This document shows, piece after piece, positions 1 through 4,534 of a stretch of 5,296 nucleotides of DNA; position 1 is the first letter of the stretch; each line of letters begins with the position of its first letter. The stretch is from Actinomycetes bacterium (GTDB taxonomy: Bacteria; Actinomycetota; Actinomycetes; JAHEKZ01), in the NCBI GenBank assembly GCA_027117675.1, contig JAJAYM010000171.1:1-5296 (forward strand), in the 5' to 3' direction. Both the position numbers and the translations under genes were made by a program. The notes under the pieces are model-generated. The model was not told the origin of the DNA, made no database searches, and worked only from the letters and a program-made list of their open reading frames with translations.

Positions 1-26
1 CGCTCAAGCCGCCGGGCTGGCTGGCG

Positions 27-36
27 TTAGGCTTAG
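27..36 (+). promoter_or_regulatory. Candidate -10 box for the phosphatidyltransferase operon
   Basis: TAGGCT at 28-33 fits the actinobacterial -10 pattern TANNNT and would give a transcript start near base 40, about 34 bases before ATG 74. The ten bases TTAGGCTTAG closely match CTAGGCTCAG before gcvH (2579-2588). No convincing -35 is visible, and only 61 bases upstream are available. Confidence 0.3.
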
Positions 37-63
37 TGCGGGAGCAGGGGGACTCAAGAAGTT

Positions 64-70
64 GGGGAGA
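64..70 (+). promoter_or_regulatory. Ribosome binding site of the phosphatidyltransferase
   Basis: GGGGAGA lies three bases before ATG 74. Spacing is short, but the match is better placed for this ATG than for the alternative TTG at 62, which would use AGGGGGA at 46-52. This decides the start only weakly. Confidence 0.5.
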
Positions 71-73
71 ACC

Positions 74-673
74 ATGTGGGATGCCGGGCAGGAGGAGGTC
101 TCGAACCGCGTCATCACGATTCCGAACCTGCTATCCCTCCTGCGCCTGCTGCTCATCCCAGTTTTCATCTGGGTGGCGCTCGGTCCCGAAAACGACCTGT
201 TGGCCTTCGGCTTGCTGGCCTTGACCTCCTTTACCGATTGGCTGGACGGGTTCATCGCGCGGCGGTTCCACATGGAGTCGCGCGTTGGCCAGTTGCTGGA
301 CCCGATCGCGGACCGGCTCTTCGTGACCAGCACGGTCATTGTTCTTGCAGTGCGCGAGATCGTCCCCTGGTGGCTGGTGATTGCGCTGCTGGCTCGCGAC
401 TCCGTCATGTTCGTGGTGCAGCTCTACGTGCACCGCAGGGGACACGAGCCGCTCCCAGTCCACTACGTCGGCAAAGCAGCCACCGCCTGTCTCCTCTACG
501 GGATGCCCACGCTCTTCCTGACCACGGGAGGCGGCATCGTTGCCGACATCACCGCGCCGATCGCCTGGGCGTTTGTCATCTGGGGCACCGGGATTTACTG
601 GTGGTCGGCGGTTCTCTATGCCGAGCAGGCGTCCGCGGTGAGCAAAGGGCGCCGGTTGGAGCCAAGCAGTTGA
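74..673 (+). CDS. CDP-alcohol phosphatidyltransferase (PgsA2-like)
   Basis: Integral membrane enzyme that moves a phosphatidyl group from CDP-diacylglycerol to an alcohol acceptor in phospholipid synthesis. The 199-residue protein carries the complete family signature D-x2-DG-x2-AR-x8-G-x3-D-x3-D: DWLDGFIAR starts at residue 55 and LLDPIAD ends at 80, so the four metal-binding Asp are D55, D58, D76 and D80. Hydrophobic stretches lie near 19-35, 41-53, 82-94, 97-118, 136-150 and 160-182, as expected for a six-helix enzyme. I chose ATG 74, with GGGGAGA at 64-70 just upstream. A TTG at 62 with AGGGGGA at 46-52 would add four residues and cannot be excluded. It heads an operon and overlaps the next gene by four bases. 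Position and length (about 200 aa) match Rv1822 (pgsA2). The acceptor is not readable from sequence: phosphatidylglycerophosphate synthase and actinobacterial cardiolipin synthase are both possible. Confidence 0.9.
   Translation: MWDAGQEEVSNRVITIPNLLSLLRLLLIPVFIWVALGPENDLLAFGLLALTSFTDWLDGFIARRFHMESRVGQLLDPIADRLFVTSTVIVLAVREIVPWWLVIALLARDSVMFVVQLYVHRRGHEPLPVHYVGKAATACLLYGMPTLFLTTGGGIVADITAPIAWAFVIWGTGIYWWSAVLYAEQASAVSKGRRLEPSS
656..661 (+). promoter_or_regulatory. Ribosome binding site fixing the TTG start of DUF881 A
   Basis: TTGGAG lies inside the end of the upstream coding region, 8 bases before TTG 670. It supports the unusual TTG start, which overlaps the upstream TGA. Confidence 0.6.
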
Positions 674-1503
674 CCTCGCGTACACCCGCTGAGCCTGACG
701 CCTCCTTATCGCTCCTGCGGCGTCTAGTCGACGACGCCCTGGACCCTGGCTACCAGGAGGCGACTGATCGAGGCGACAGCGAGGGTGCCAACTGGCGTCA
801 CTCGATCGCGATCGGCCTGGCGATCGCGCTCACGGCCACGCTGGCAACGGCGGTCGTAATCCAAGTGCGGGTTGGCGCTCCCGATGAGGGACGAACCAGG
901 GCCGAGCTCACTGACCGGGTGCAACTGGCCACGGCGTCGGTTGAAGCGATCGATTCCCAGCTAGATGATCTCAACCGCGACGCCGACGAGTTGCGCGAGA
1001 CGGCCCTCGCTGGAACCGGGCCAGACCGAGCTCTCGCCGATGAGGTAGCCAGGTTGCAGGCGGAGGTGGGCGTCGCCGAAGTCGAGGGGCCTGGTGTGCG
1101 GGTCGTGATGGACGATGGTCCACCGGCGCCCGTGGGCAGCGCTGGGCCCGACCTAGCGCGGGTCCTTGATACCGACATCCAACTCGTGGTGAATGGTCTC
1201 TTCGCCGCTGGCGCTGCCGCCGTGGCCGTCAACGGGCAACGGATCACGGCGCTTTCACCTATTCGGTCTGCCGGCGACGCGGTGCTGGTGGGCTTCCGAC
1301 CGTTGACCCCGCCCTACACGATCAGTGCCGTAGGTTCGGAGAGTCTGGCGACCGACTTTGAGTCTGGAAACGCCAGAAGCGTGCTGGGCAATCTTGAGGC
1401 GACGTACGGTATCGACGTCAGTGTCGTCGCCGAGGAGAATCTCGGGGTGCCCGGTAGCGGCGACCTCCAGGTGAGCTACGTGACGAAGGGGGATAGGTCG
1501 TGA
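670..1503 (+). CDS. DUF881 family membrane-anchored protein (A)
   Basis: Protein of 277 residues with a single N-terminal membrane anchor. In order: a short cytoplasmic tail with LSLLRRLVDDALDPGYQEA near 13-31, similar to the start of actinobacterial DUF881 proteins; a transmembrane helix about 45-66; a heptad-like, probably coiled-coil region about 76-135; then the DUF881 domain, with EGPGVRVVMDD at 139-149 and the family hallmark DIQLVVNGLFAAGAAAVAVNG at 169-189. The start is TTG 670, overlapping the previous stop as TTGA; TTGGAG at 656-661 sits 8 bases upstream, and the conserved tail motif needs a start before residue 12. The frame is open upstream to base 76, but that part is the phosphatidyltransferase read out of frame. 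Biochemical function is unknown. Bacillus DUF881 proteins (YlxW/YlxX) are encoded near ftsA with Sbp, so an envelope or division role is inferred. Confidence 0.88.
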   Translation: MTSRTPAEPDASLSLLRRLVDDALDPGYQEATDRGDSEGANWRHSIAIGLAIALTATLATAVVIQVRVGAPDEGRTRAELTDRVQLATASVEAIDSQLDDLNRDADELRETALAGTGPDRALADEVARLQAEVGVAEVEGPGVRVVMDDGPPAPVGSAGPDLARVLDTDIQLVVNGLFAAGAAAVAVNGQRITALSPIRSAGDAVLVGFRPLTPPYTISAVGSESLATDFESGNARSVLGNLEATYGIDVSVVAEENLGVPGSGDLQVSYVTKGDRS

Positions 1504-1832
1504 TCGCCCTGCTCGCGCTCGTTGTCGGGGTGGTGTTGGGGCTGCTTCTGCAGCCAACGATCCCGGCAGGCTTGCAGCCGTACTTGCCGATCGCGGTAGT
1601 CGCAGCCCTCGACGCGGTGTTCGGGGCCAGCCGGGCGGTCCTCGAGGGCATCTTCAATGACCGGGTGTTCGTCATCTCATTCATCGGCAACGTGTTGGTC
1701 GCGGCCCTCGTCGTCTTCCTCGGTGACCAGCTGGGAGTTGGCGCGCAGCTGTCGACCGGCGTTGTCGTCGTCTTTTCGATCCGCATCTTCGCCAATGCTG
1801 CAGCCATTCGCCGACACCTTTTCCACGCATGA
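1500..1832 (+). CDS. sbp: Small basic protein Sbp (DUF1290)
   Basis: Small hydrophobic protein of 110 residues, the usual size for the family. Four hydrophobic segments are visible: about 2-18, 28-45, 57-79 and 84-100. The loop RAVLEGIFNDRVFVISFIGN (45-64) and the end FSIRIFANAAAIRRHLF (92-108) fit the DUF1290/Sbp family as I know it; positive charge gathers at the C-terminus. The start is GTG 1500, overlapping the upstream stop as GTGA, with AAGGGGGA at 1486-1493 six bases before it. It sits between two DUF881 genes, as in M. tuberculosis (Rv1824); in Bacillus sbp also neighbours DUF881 genes upstream of ftsA. No enzymatic motif is visible. A membrane partner of the flanking DUF881 proteins is a reasonable inference, but unproven. 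Confidence 0.9.
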   Translation: MIALLALVVGVVLGLLLQPTIPAGLQPYLPIAVVAALDAVFGASRAVLEGIFNDRVFVISFIGNVLVAALVVFLGDQLGVGAQLSTGVVVVFSIRIFANAAAIRRHLFHA

Positions 1833-2545
1833 GCACCGCAGATGCGCCTGATTCGCCTGATGCGCCTGACGTGACCGGATGGGCGATCATCGGGGCGGCC
1901 CTTACCCGGCGCCCCAGTCGAGGGCAGTGGATCGTGGCAGTCCTCCTCTTCGGGCTTGGCTTCGGTGTCGCGATCCAAGTGCGAACGACGCAACAGGACG
2001 CCCTGAGTGCTGCTCGGACGTCAGACCTGGTCCGCATCCTCGATGACCTATCAGCCCAGCGCGAGCGGCTCACCTCGGAGGCGGCGCAGCTGCAGGCGAC
2101 GATTTCTGAGTTGGAGACCAGCGCAGACCAGGCACAGGTGGCCAGGGATGCGTCCAAAGAGCAGGTGCAGAACCTGCGCATCTTGGCCGGGGTCGTTCCT
2201 GTAGCTGGCCCTGGAATCACCCTCACCATCGCCGACCCTGACGGCGTGCTCGATGCCGGGGATGTGCTCGACGCAGTTCAAGAACTGCGCGACGCCGGGG
2301 CAGAGGCAATCGCGGTCGACGATGGGCGCGTCGTCGCCACGACCGCCATCGTTGACACAGCCGATGGCATCGCCGTTGGCGAGACCGTTCTGATGTCACC
2401 GATCGAGATCAAAGCGATCGGCGAGCCAAATACGCTGGCAGCCGGCCTCTCCTTCCCCGGTGGCGTGCTTGAGAGCGTCCGCGATGCCGGTGCCGATGGC
2501 CTGGTGGTCGAGCGTGAGGTGGTTGCGATCGCCGCGATCGACTGA
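1829..2545 (+). CDS. DUF881 family membrane-anchored protein (B)
   Basis: Second DUF881 protein, 238 residues. It has a cytoplasmic tail of about 30 residues including DAPDSPDAPD (5-14), one transmembrane helix about 34-50 (WIVAVLLFGLGFGVAIQV), and a long charged coiled-coil stretch about 56-116. The DUF881 domain follows from about 121, with AGPGITLTIADPDG (126-139), LDAVQELRDAGAEAIAV (147-163), IEIKAIGEPNTLAAGL (192-207) and GGVLESVRDAGA (211-222). The start ATG 1829 overlaps the sbp stop as ATGA. No Shine-Dalgarno sequence is visible in the bases before it, so translation is probably coupled to sbp. It differs from the first DUF881 protein: the loop equivalent to VNGQR reads VDDGR, and the N-terminal tail is unrelated. 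This matches Rv1825 by position. Molecular function is unknown; it ends the first operon. Confidence 0.88.
   Translation: MSTADAPDSPDAPDVTGWAIIGAALTRRPSRGQWIVAVLLFGLGFGVAIQVRTTQQDALSAARTSDLVRILDDLSAQRERLTSEAAQLQATISELETSADQAQVARDASKEQVQNLRILAGVVPVAGPGITLTIADPDGVLDAGDVLDAVQELRDAGAEAIAVDDGRVVATTAIVDTADGIAVGETVLMSPIEIKAIGEPNTLAAGLSFPGGVLESVRDAGADGLVVEREVVAIAAID
1841..1867 (+). repeat. Three 9-base tandem repeats in DUF881 B
   Basis: Units GATGCGCCT, GATTCGCCT and GATGCGCCT follow each other directly and encode DAP-DSP-DAP in the cytoplasmic tail. The first and third units are identical and the middle one differs by one base. It looks like slippage in an unconstrained N-terminal tail. Confidence 0.85.
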
Positions 2546-2579
2546 GGCCCGACCAGGCCGTTGGATCCAGACTCTGGAC

Positions 2580-2585
2580 TAGGCT
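2580..2585 (+). promoter_or_regulatory. Candidate -10 box for gcvH
   Basis: TAGGCT fits TANNNT and would start transcription near 2592, about 50 bases before GTG 2642. The nearest -35-like hexamer, TTGGAT at 2561-2566, is only 13 bases away, so the -35 is weak or absent. The box overlaps the left edge of the dyad at 2584-2598. Confidence 0.35.
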
Positions 2586-2598
2586 CAGCGGCGCTGAG
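2584..2598. repeat. Perfect 15-base dyad upstream of gcvH
   Basis: CTCAGCG and CGCTGAG flank a single central G. The arms extend by two G-T pairs on the outside. There is no T-run after it, so a classical terminator for the preceding operon is unlikely. Its overlap with the candidate -10 and transcript start suggests a repressor operator, but this is inference. A 9-base direct repeat GCCCGACCA (2547-2555 and 2601-2609) flanks it. Confidence 0.5.
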
Positions 2599-2631
2599 TT
2601 GCCCGACCAACCCATCGACCACGACCACCAT

Positions 2632-2637
2632 GGAGGA
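2632..2637 (+). promoter_or_regulatory. Ribosome binding site fixing the GTG start of gcvH
   Basis: GGAGGA lies five bases before GTG 2642. It overlaps the alternative in-frame ATG at 2630, which therefore cannot use it. This makes GTG 2642 the better start. Confidence 0.75.
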
Positions 2638-2641
2638 CGCG

Positions 2642-3025
2642 GTGTACCCCGAGGACCTGAAATACACGACTGATCACGAGTGGGTGCGCACCGTCGGTGA
2701 GACGACCGTCCGTTTTGGAATCACCGACTATGCCCAGGACGCCCTCGGCGACATCGTGTACGTCTCGCTCCCTGTCGTCGGTGCCGCCATCGTTGCTGGC
2801 GACGCCTGCGGCGAGGTCGAGTCAACCAAGAGCGTCAGCGACCTCTACGCCCCCGTCACCGGCACGGTCACCGGGACTAACGAGGCACTCGGAGCCACTC
2901 CGGAGGTCGTCAACGCCGATGCCTACGGCCAGGGGTGGATGGTGGAGGTGGAGCTGGCGGACGCAGGACAAATCGCCACTCTCCTCGACTCCTCCGGGTA
3001 CGCGGCCCACGTAGCCTCGGCTTGA
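2642..3025 (+). CDS. gcvH: Glycine cleavage system H protein
   Basis: Lipoyl carrier protein of the glycine cleavage system. Its lipoyl arm carries the aminomethyl group from P protein (GcvP) to T protein (GcvT) and is then reoxidised by L protein. The 127-residue product has the classic order: YPEDLKYTTDHEWV at the start, VRFGITDYAQDALGDIVYV at 23-41, and the lipoylation site GEVESTKSVSDLYAP at 57-71 with modified lysine K63. It ends with NADAYGQGWMVEVEL (91-105). Start GTG 2642 is preferred because GGAGGA (2632-2637) lies just upstream. An in-frame ATG at 2630 overlaps that Shine-Dalgarno and has none of its own, and the frame is open back to TTG 2561. Length is normal. gcvP and gcvT are not in the window. 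The same gcvH-garA adjacency is seen at Rv1826-Rv1827. Confidence 0.96.
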   Translation: MYPEDLKYTTDHEWVRTVGETTVRFGITDYAQDALGDIVYVSLPVVGAAIVAGDACGEVESTKSVSDLYAPVTGTVTGTNEALGATPEVVNADAYGQGWMVEVELADAGQIATLLDSSGYAAHVASA

Positions 3026-3027
3026 CC

Positions 3028-3047
3028 CCGGTTGACCCACGAACCGG
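3028..3047. repeat. Inverted repeat after gcvH, overlapping the garA -35
   Basis: CCGGTT (3028-3033) and AACCGG (3042-3047) form perfect 6-base arms with an 8-base loop, starting two bases after the gcvH stop. It could be a weak terminator, but no T-run follows. It also overlaps the -35 hexamer of the next promoter, so an operator is equally possible. TTGACCC occurs twice here, at 3022-3028 and 3032-3038. Confidence 0.45.
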
Positions 3048-3061
3048 TCACCCCGTAGGTT
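3032..3061 (+). promoter_or_regulatory. Promoter of the garA-ftsR operon
   Basis: TTGACC (-35, 3032-3037) and TAGGTT (-10, 3056-3061) are separated by 18 bases, a good match to a housekeeping sigma factor promoter in actinobacteria. The transcript would begin near 3068, leaving an untranslated leader of about 82 bases before ATG 3150. Confidence 0.6.
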
Positions 3062-3090
3062 CAGGACACCCTCAACCTTCACCTGAACTT
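3057..3090. repeat. Inverted repeat at the garA promoter and start site
   Basis: AGGTTCAGG (3057-3065) pairs with CCTGAACTT (3082-3090) over nine positions, with one G-T pair, around a 16-base spacer. The left arm lies in the -10 region and the predicted transcript start falls inside the spacer. RNA would not contain both arms, so a protein binding site on DNA is more likely than an RNA hairpin. The binding protein is not known. Confidence 0.45.
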
Positions 3091-3139
3091 GGCGCTCGGT
3101 TCTCACCCGGCGCTGCGAACTCATGGTGGCCAGCCGCAC

Positions 3140-3145
3140 AGGAGG
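3140..3145 (+). promoter_or_regulatory. Ribosome binding site fixing the garA start
   Basis: AGGAGG lies four bases before ATG 3150. The other in-frame ATG, at 3123, has no such site. This start places the zinc-ribbon CPHC at residues 4-7. Confidence 0.75.
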
Positions 3146-3149
3146 CTCA

Positions 3150-3710
3150 ATGCCGGTCTGTCCTCACTGTGGACACGACACCACCGACAGCGATGCGCGA
3201 TTCTGCGCCGCCTGCGGTCGTTCCCTGGACGTCTCGCCATCGGGGGAGAGCGCAGCCGAGACCACCTCGGTTCTGCATCTGGGCGGCCCAGATGCAGATG
3301 GTGCAGATTCCGACGGTGCAGGGCCTGACGGTGCTGGGCCTGCGGGTGCCGCGGAGGCATCCGCGGCCGATGACGTGGTCGAGCGGCTGCAATCGGGTAC
3401 CGCGCTGCTCGTCGTACGACGTGGCCCCGCGTCCGGTGCGCGATTCCTGCTCGACGCCGACGTCACGACCGCCGGTCGTCATCCCGATATCGACATATTC
3501 CTCGACGACATCACGGTCTCGCGCCATCACGTGGAGTTCCAGAGGTCGGGGGGCGGGTTCAGCATCCGCGATATGGGCAGCCTCAATGGCACGTACGTGA
3601 ACCGCAGCCGCATCGATGAGGTAGCCCTCGTCAGTGGCGACGAGGTGCAGATCGGCAAGTATCGCCTCCAGTTCCTGACCGGCAACGAGCCCCACGGAGG
3701 GCAAGCATGA
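3150..3710 (+). CDS. garA: Zinc-ribbon FHA regulator, GarA/OdhI type
   Basis: Phospho-switch regulator of 186 residues. In order: a zinc ribbon with CPHC (4-7) and CAAC (19-22); the tail phosphorylation motif ETTS (37-40); a Gly/Asp/Ala-rich linker about 44-74; and a forkhead-associated domain about 84-176. The FHA landmarks are GRHPDIDIFLDD (109-120), VSRHH (123-127) and GSLNGTYVNR (143-152). In mycobacteria and corynebacteria the unphosphorylated protein binds and inhibits 2-oxoglutarate dehydrogenase and affects glutamate enzymes. Phosphorylation of the ETTS threonines by PknB or PknG makes the FHA domain bind its own tail and releases the targets. That role is inferred from the conserved motif and domain. 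Start ATG 3150 has AGGAGG at 3140-3145; an in-frame ATG at 3123 has no ribosome site. It overlaps the MerR gene by four bases. Mycobacterial GarA lacks the zinc ribbon; I recall Streptomyces relatives that have one. Confidence 0.92.
   Translation: MPVCPHCGHDTTDSDARFCAACGRSLDVSPSGESAAETTSVLHLGGPDADGADSDGAGPDGAGPAGAAEASAADDVVERLQSGTALLVVRRGPASGARFLLDADVTTAGRHPDIDIFLDDITVSRHHVEFQRSGGGFSIRDMGSLNGTYVNRSRIDEVALVSGDEVQIGKYRLQFLTGNEPHGGQA
3272..3298. repeat. Perfect 12-bp hairpin inside the FHA gene
   Basis: TCTGCATCTGGG (3272-3283) and CCCAGATGCAGA (3287-3298) are exact reverse complements around the loop CGG. It encodes residues just after the ETTS motif (VLHLGGPDA). There is no T-run, so it is not a canonical terminator. 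The arm length is well beyond chance expectation for a window this size. Confidence 0.85.
3306..3350 (+). repeat. Three 15-base imperfect tandem repeats in the FHA linker
   Basis: Three units encode DSDGA, GPDGA and GPAGA (residues 53-67), preceded by a related DADGA. Together with the hairpin just before, they form the low-complexity linker between the phosphorylation tail and the FHA domain. Confidence 0.75.
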
Positions 3711-4468
3711 GTCCCGCAGCCAGCCAGCGGACGTCGAGCATTCCAGCTCGTGCCTACCTCAGCATTGGTGAGGTACTGGCCAAGTTGCGTCCAGAGTTCT
3801 CTGACGTGACGATCTCGAAGATCCGGTTCCTTGAGTCAGAAGGGCTCATCGAGCCGCAACGCACGCCGTCCGGCTACCGGAAGTTCACCCCAGACGACAT
3901 CCAGCGGCTCCGCTACGTTCTCAGCGCCCAGCGCGACCAATACCTGCCCCTCAAGGTGATCCGTGAGCACCTAGAGGCGATGGACCGCGGGCTCGAACCA
4001 CCGGCGTCGCCGGGGTCCAGCCCTCGTGTACCGGTCGCCGTGGTGCACGGCGGTGGCTATCCCGAGGGTGACGATTTCGCCAGAGACGGCGCTGACCTTC
4101 GCCTCGCGCGCGATGAGCTGTTGGCAACCGCCGAGATCGACTCCGAACTGCTCACCGCACTGGAGAGCTACGGCCTCATCACCACCCGCCAGAGGAGTGA
4201 GCACTATGACGGAGACGCCGTCGTCGTCGCCAAGGCGGCAGGAGAGCTCGCCGCATATGGGATCGAGCCACGACACCTGCGCGCGTTCAAGTCTGCGGCT
4301 GACCGGGAAGCCGGGCTTATCGAGCAGGTGGTGACACCACTGCTTCATGGGCGTGGCGCGGACGCGAAGGGACGCGCCGAAGAGACCACGCGCACCCTTG
4401 CTGCGTTGAGTGTTCGGCTCCACGCCGCACTCGTCAAAGCCCAACTCGGACCGGACCTTCGGGGCTAA
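3707..4468 (+). CDS. ftsR: MerR-family regulator, FtsR/Rv1828 type
   Basis: DNA-binding transcription regulator of 253 residues. The MerR winged-helix domain covers about 17-92: LSIGEVLAKLRPEF (18-31), VTISKIRFLESEGLIEP (34-50), SGYRKFTPDDIQRLRYV (55-71) and YLPLKVIREHLEAM (79-92). A low-complexity linker about 93-126 leads to a C-terminal domain about 130-245, with YDGDAVVVAKAAGELAAYGIEPRHLRAFKSAADREAG split over 167-203, a pattern I know from Rv1828 orthologues. No metal-binding cysteines are present, so it is not a classical metal or redox MerR sensor. The Corynebacterium orthologue FtsR activates ftsZ, so a division or growth role is likely. Start ATG 3707 overlaps the FHA stop (ATGA), with GGAGGG at 3696-3701. 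The 18-base near-palindrome just downstream of this gene is a candidate MerR site. Its targets here are unknown. Confidence 0.92.
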   Translation: MSPAASQRTSSIPARAYLSIGEVLAKLRPEFSDVTISKIRFLESEGLIEPQRTPSGYRKFTPDDIQRLRYVLSAQRDQYLPLKVIREHLEAMDRGLEPPASPGSSPRVPVAVVHGGGYPEGDDFARDGADLRLARDELLATAEIDSELLTALESYGLITTRQRSEHYDGDAVVVAKAAGELAAYGIEPRHLRAFKSAADREAGLIEQVVTPLLHGRGADAKGRAEETTRTLAALSVRLHAALVKAQLGPDLRG

Positions 4469-4480
4469 GACCACCGCCGG

Positions 4481-4498
4481 TTAGGCGTTAATGCCTAA
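4481..4498. promoter_or_regulatory. 18-base near-palindrome, candidate MerR-type operator
   Basis: TTAGGCGTTAATGCCTAA has perfect 6-base arms and a central TTAA; only the base pair next to the centre on each side (G and T) breaks symmetry. Length and central TTAA resemble MerR-family operators such as the SoxR box. It lies 12 bases after the MerR gene stop and at about -54 to -37 from the predicted start of the BFN transcript, a position suited to activation. Whether the adjacent regulator binds it is untested. Confidence 0.5.
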
Positions 4499-4522
4499 GC
4501 GAGCGAGCCGCCCGAACCGCGG

Positions 4523-4528
4523 TAGGGT
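4523..4528 (+). promoter_or_regulatory. Candidate -10 box for a leaderless BFN transcript
   Basis: TAGGGT fits TANNNT and ends seven bases before ATG 4535. It therefore spans -12 to -7 if transcription starts exactly at the A of the start codon, the usual geometry of actinobacterial leaderless genes. The region 17 bases upstream (about 4500-4505, CGAGCG) has no -35 match, which fits activator dependence. The same bases contain AGGG, which could act as a weak ribosome site instead. Confidence 0.45.
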
Positions 4529-4534
4529 AGCGGC

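Noticed and set aside
1..61. End of an upstream gene
   Set aside because: One frame ends at TAG 28-30, but ten codons give no recognisable product, and the other two frames remain open, so nothing can be called.
4..408. Minus-strand frame opposite the phosphatidyltransferase
   Set aside because: The plus strand encodes the full catalytic signature there; the minus product is low-complexity Ser/Arg-rich.
76..669. Upstream extension of the DUF881 A frame (475 codons in total)
   Set aside because: The extension is the phosphatidyltransferase read out of frame; the ribosome site and conserved N-terminus place the start at 670.
803..814. 12-base palindrome CGATCGCGATCG in DUF881 A
   Set aside because: It arises from alternating ATC and GCG codons in the transmembrane helix (IAIGLAIAL); similar CGATCG runs occur elsewhere in the coding regions.
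1418..1993. 191-codon minus-strand frame across DUF881 A, sbp and DUF881 B
   Set aside because: It covers three real genes, is Arg/Ser/Thr-rich as shadows of GC-rich genes are, and has no motif.
2546..2641. Glycine riboswitch upstream of gcvH
   Set aside because: The gap is 96 bases, too short for a normal glycine riboswitch plus promoter, and I see none of the expected conserved core.
3026..3047. Rho-independent terminator after gcvH
   Set aside because: The stem is only 6 bp with an 8-base loop and no T-run follows; the overlap with a good promoter makes a regulatory reading at least as likely.
3147..3704. 185-codon minus-strand frame opposite the FHA gene
   Set aside because: It mirrors a gene with clear zinc-ribbon and FHA motifs; its translation shows no recognisable domain and its existence follows from GC-rich codon bias.
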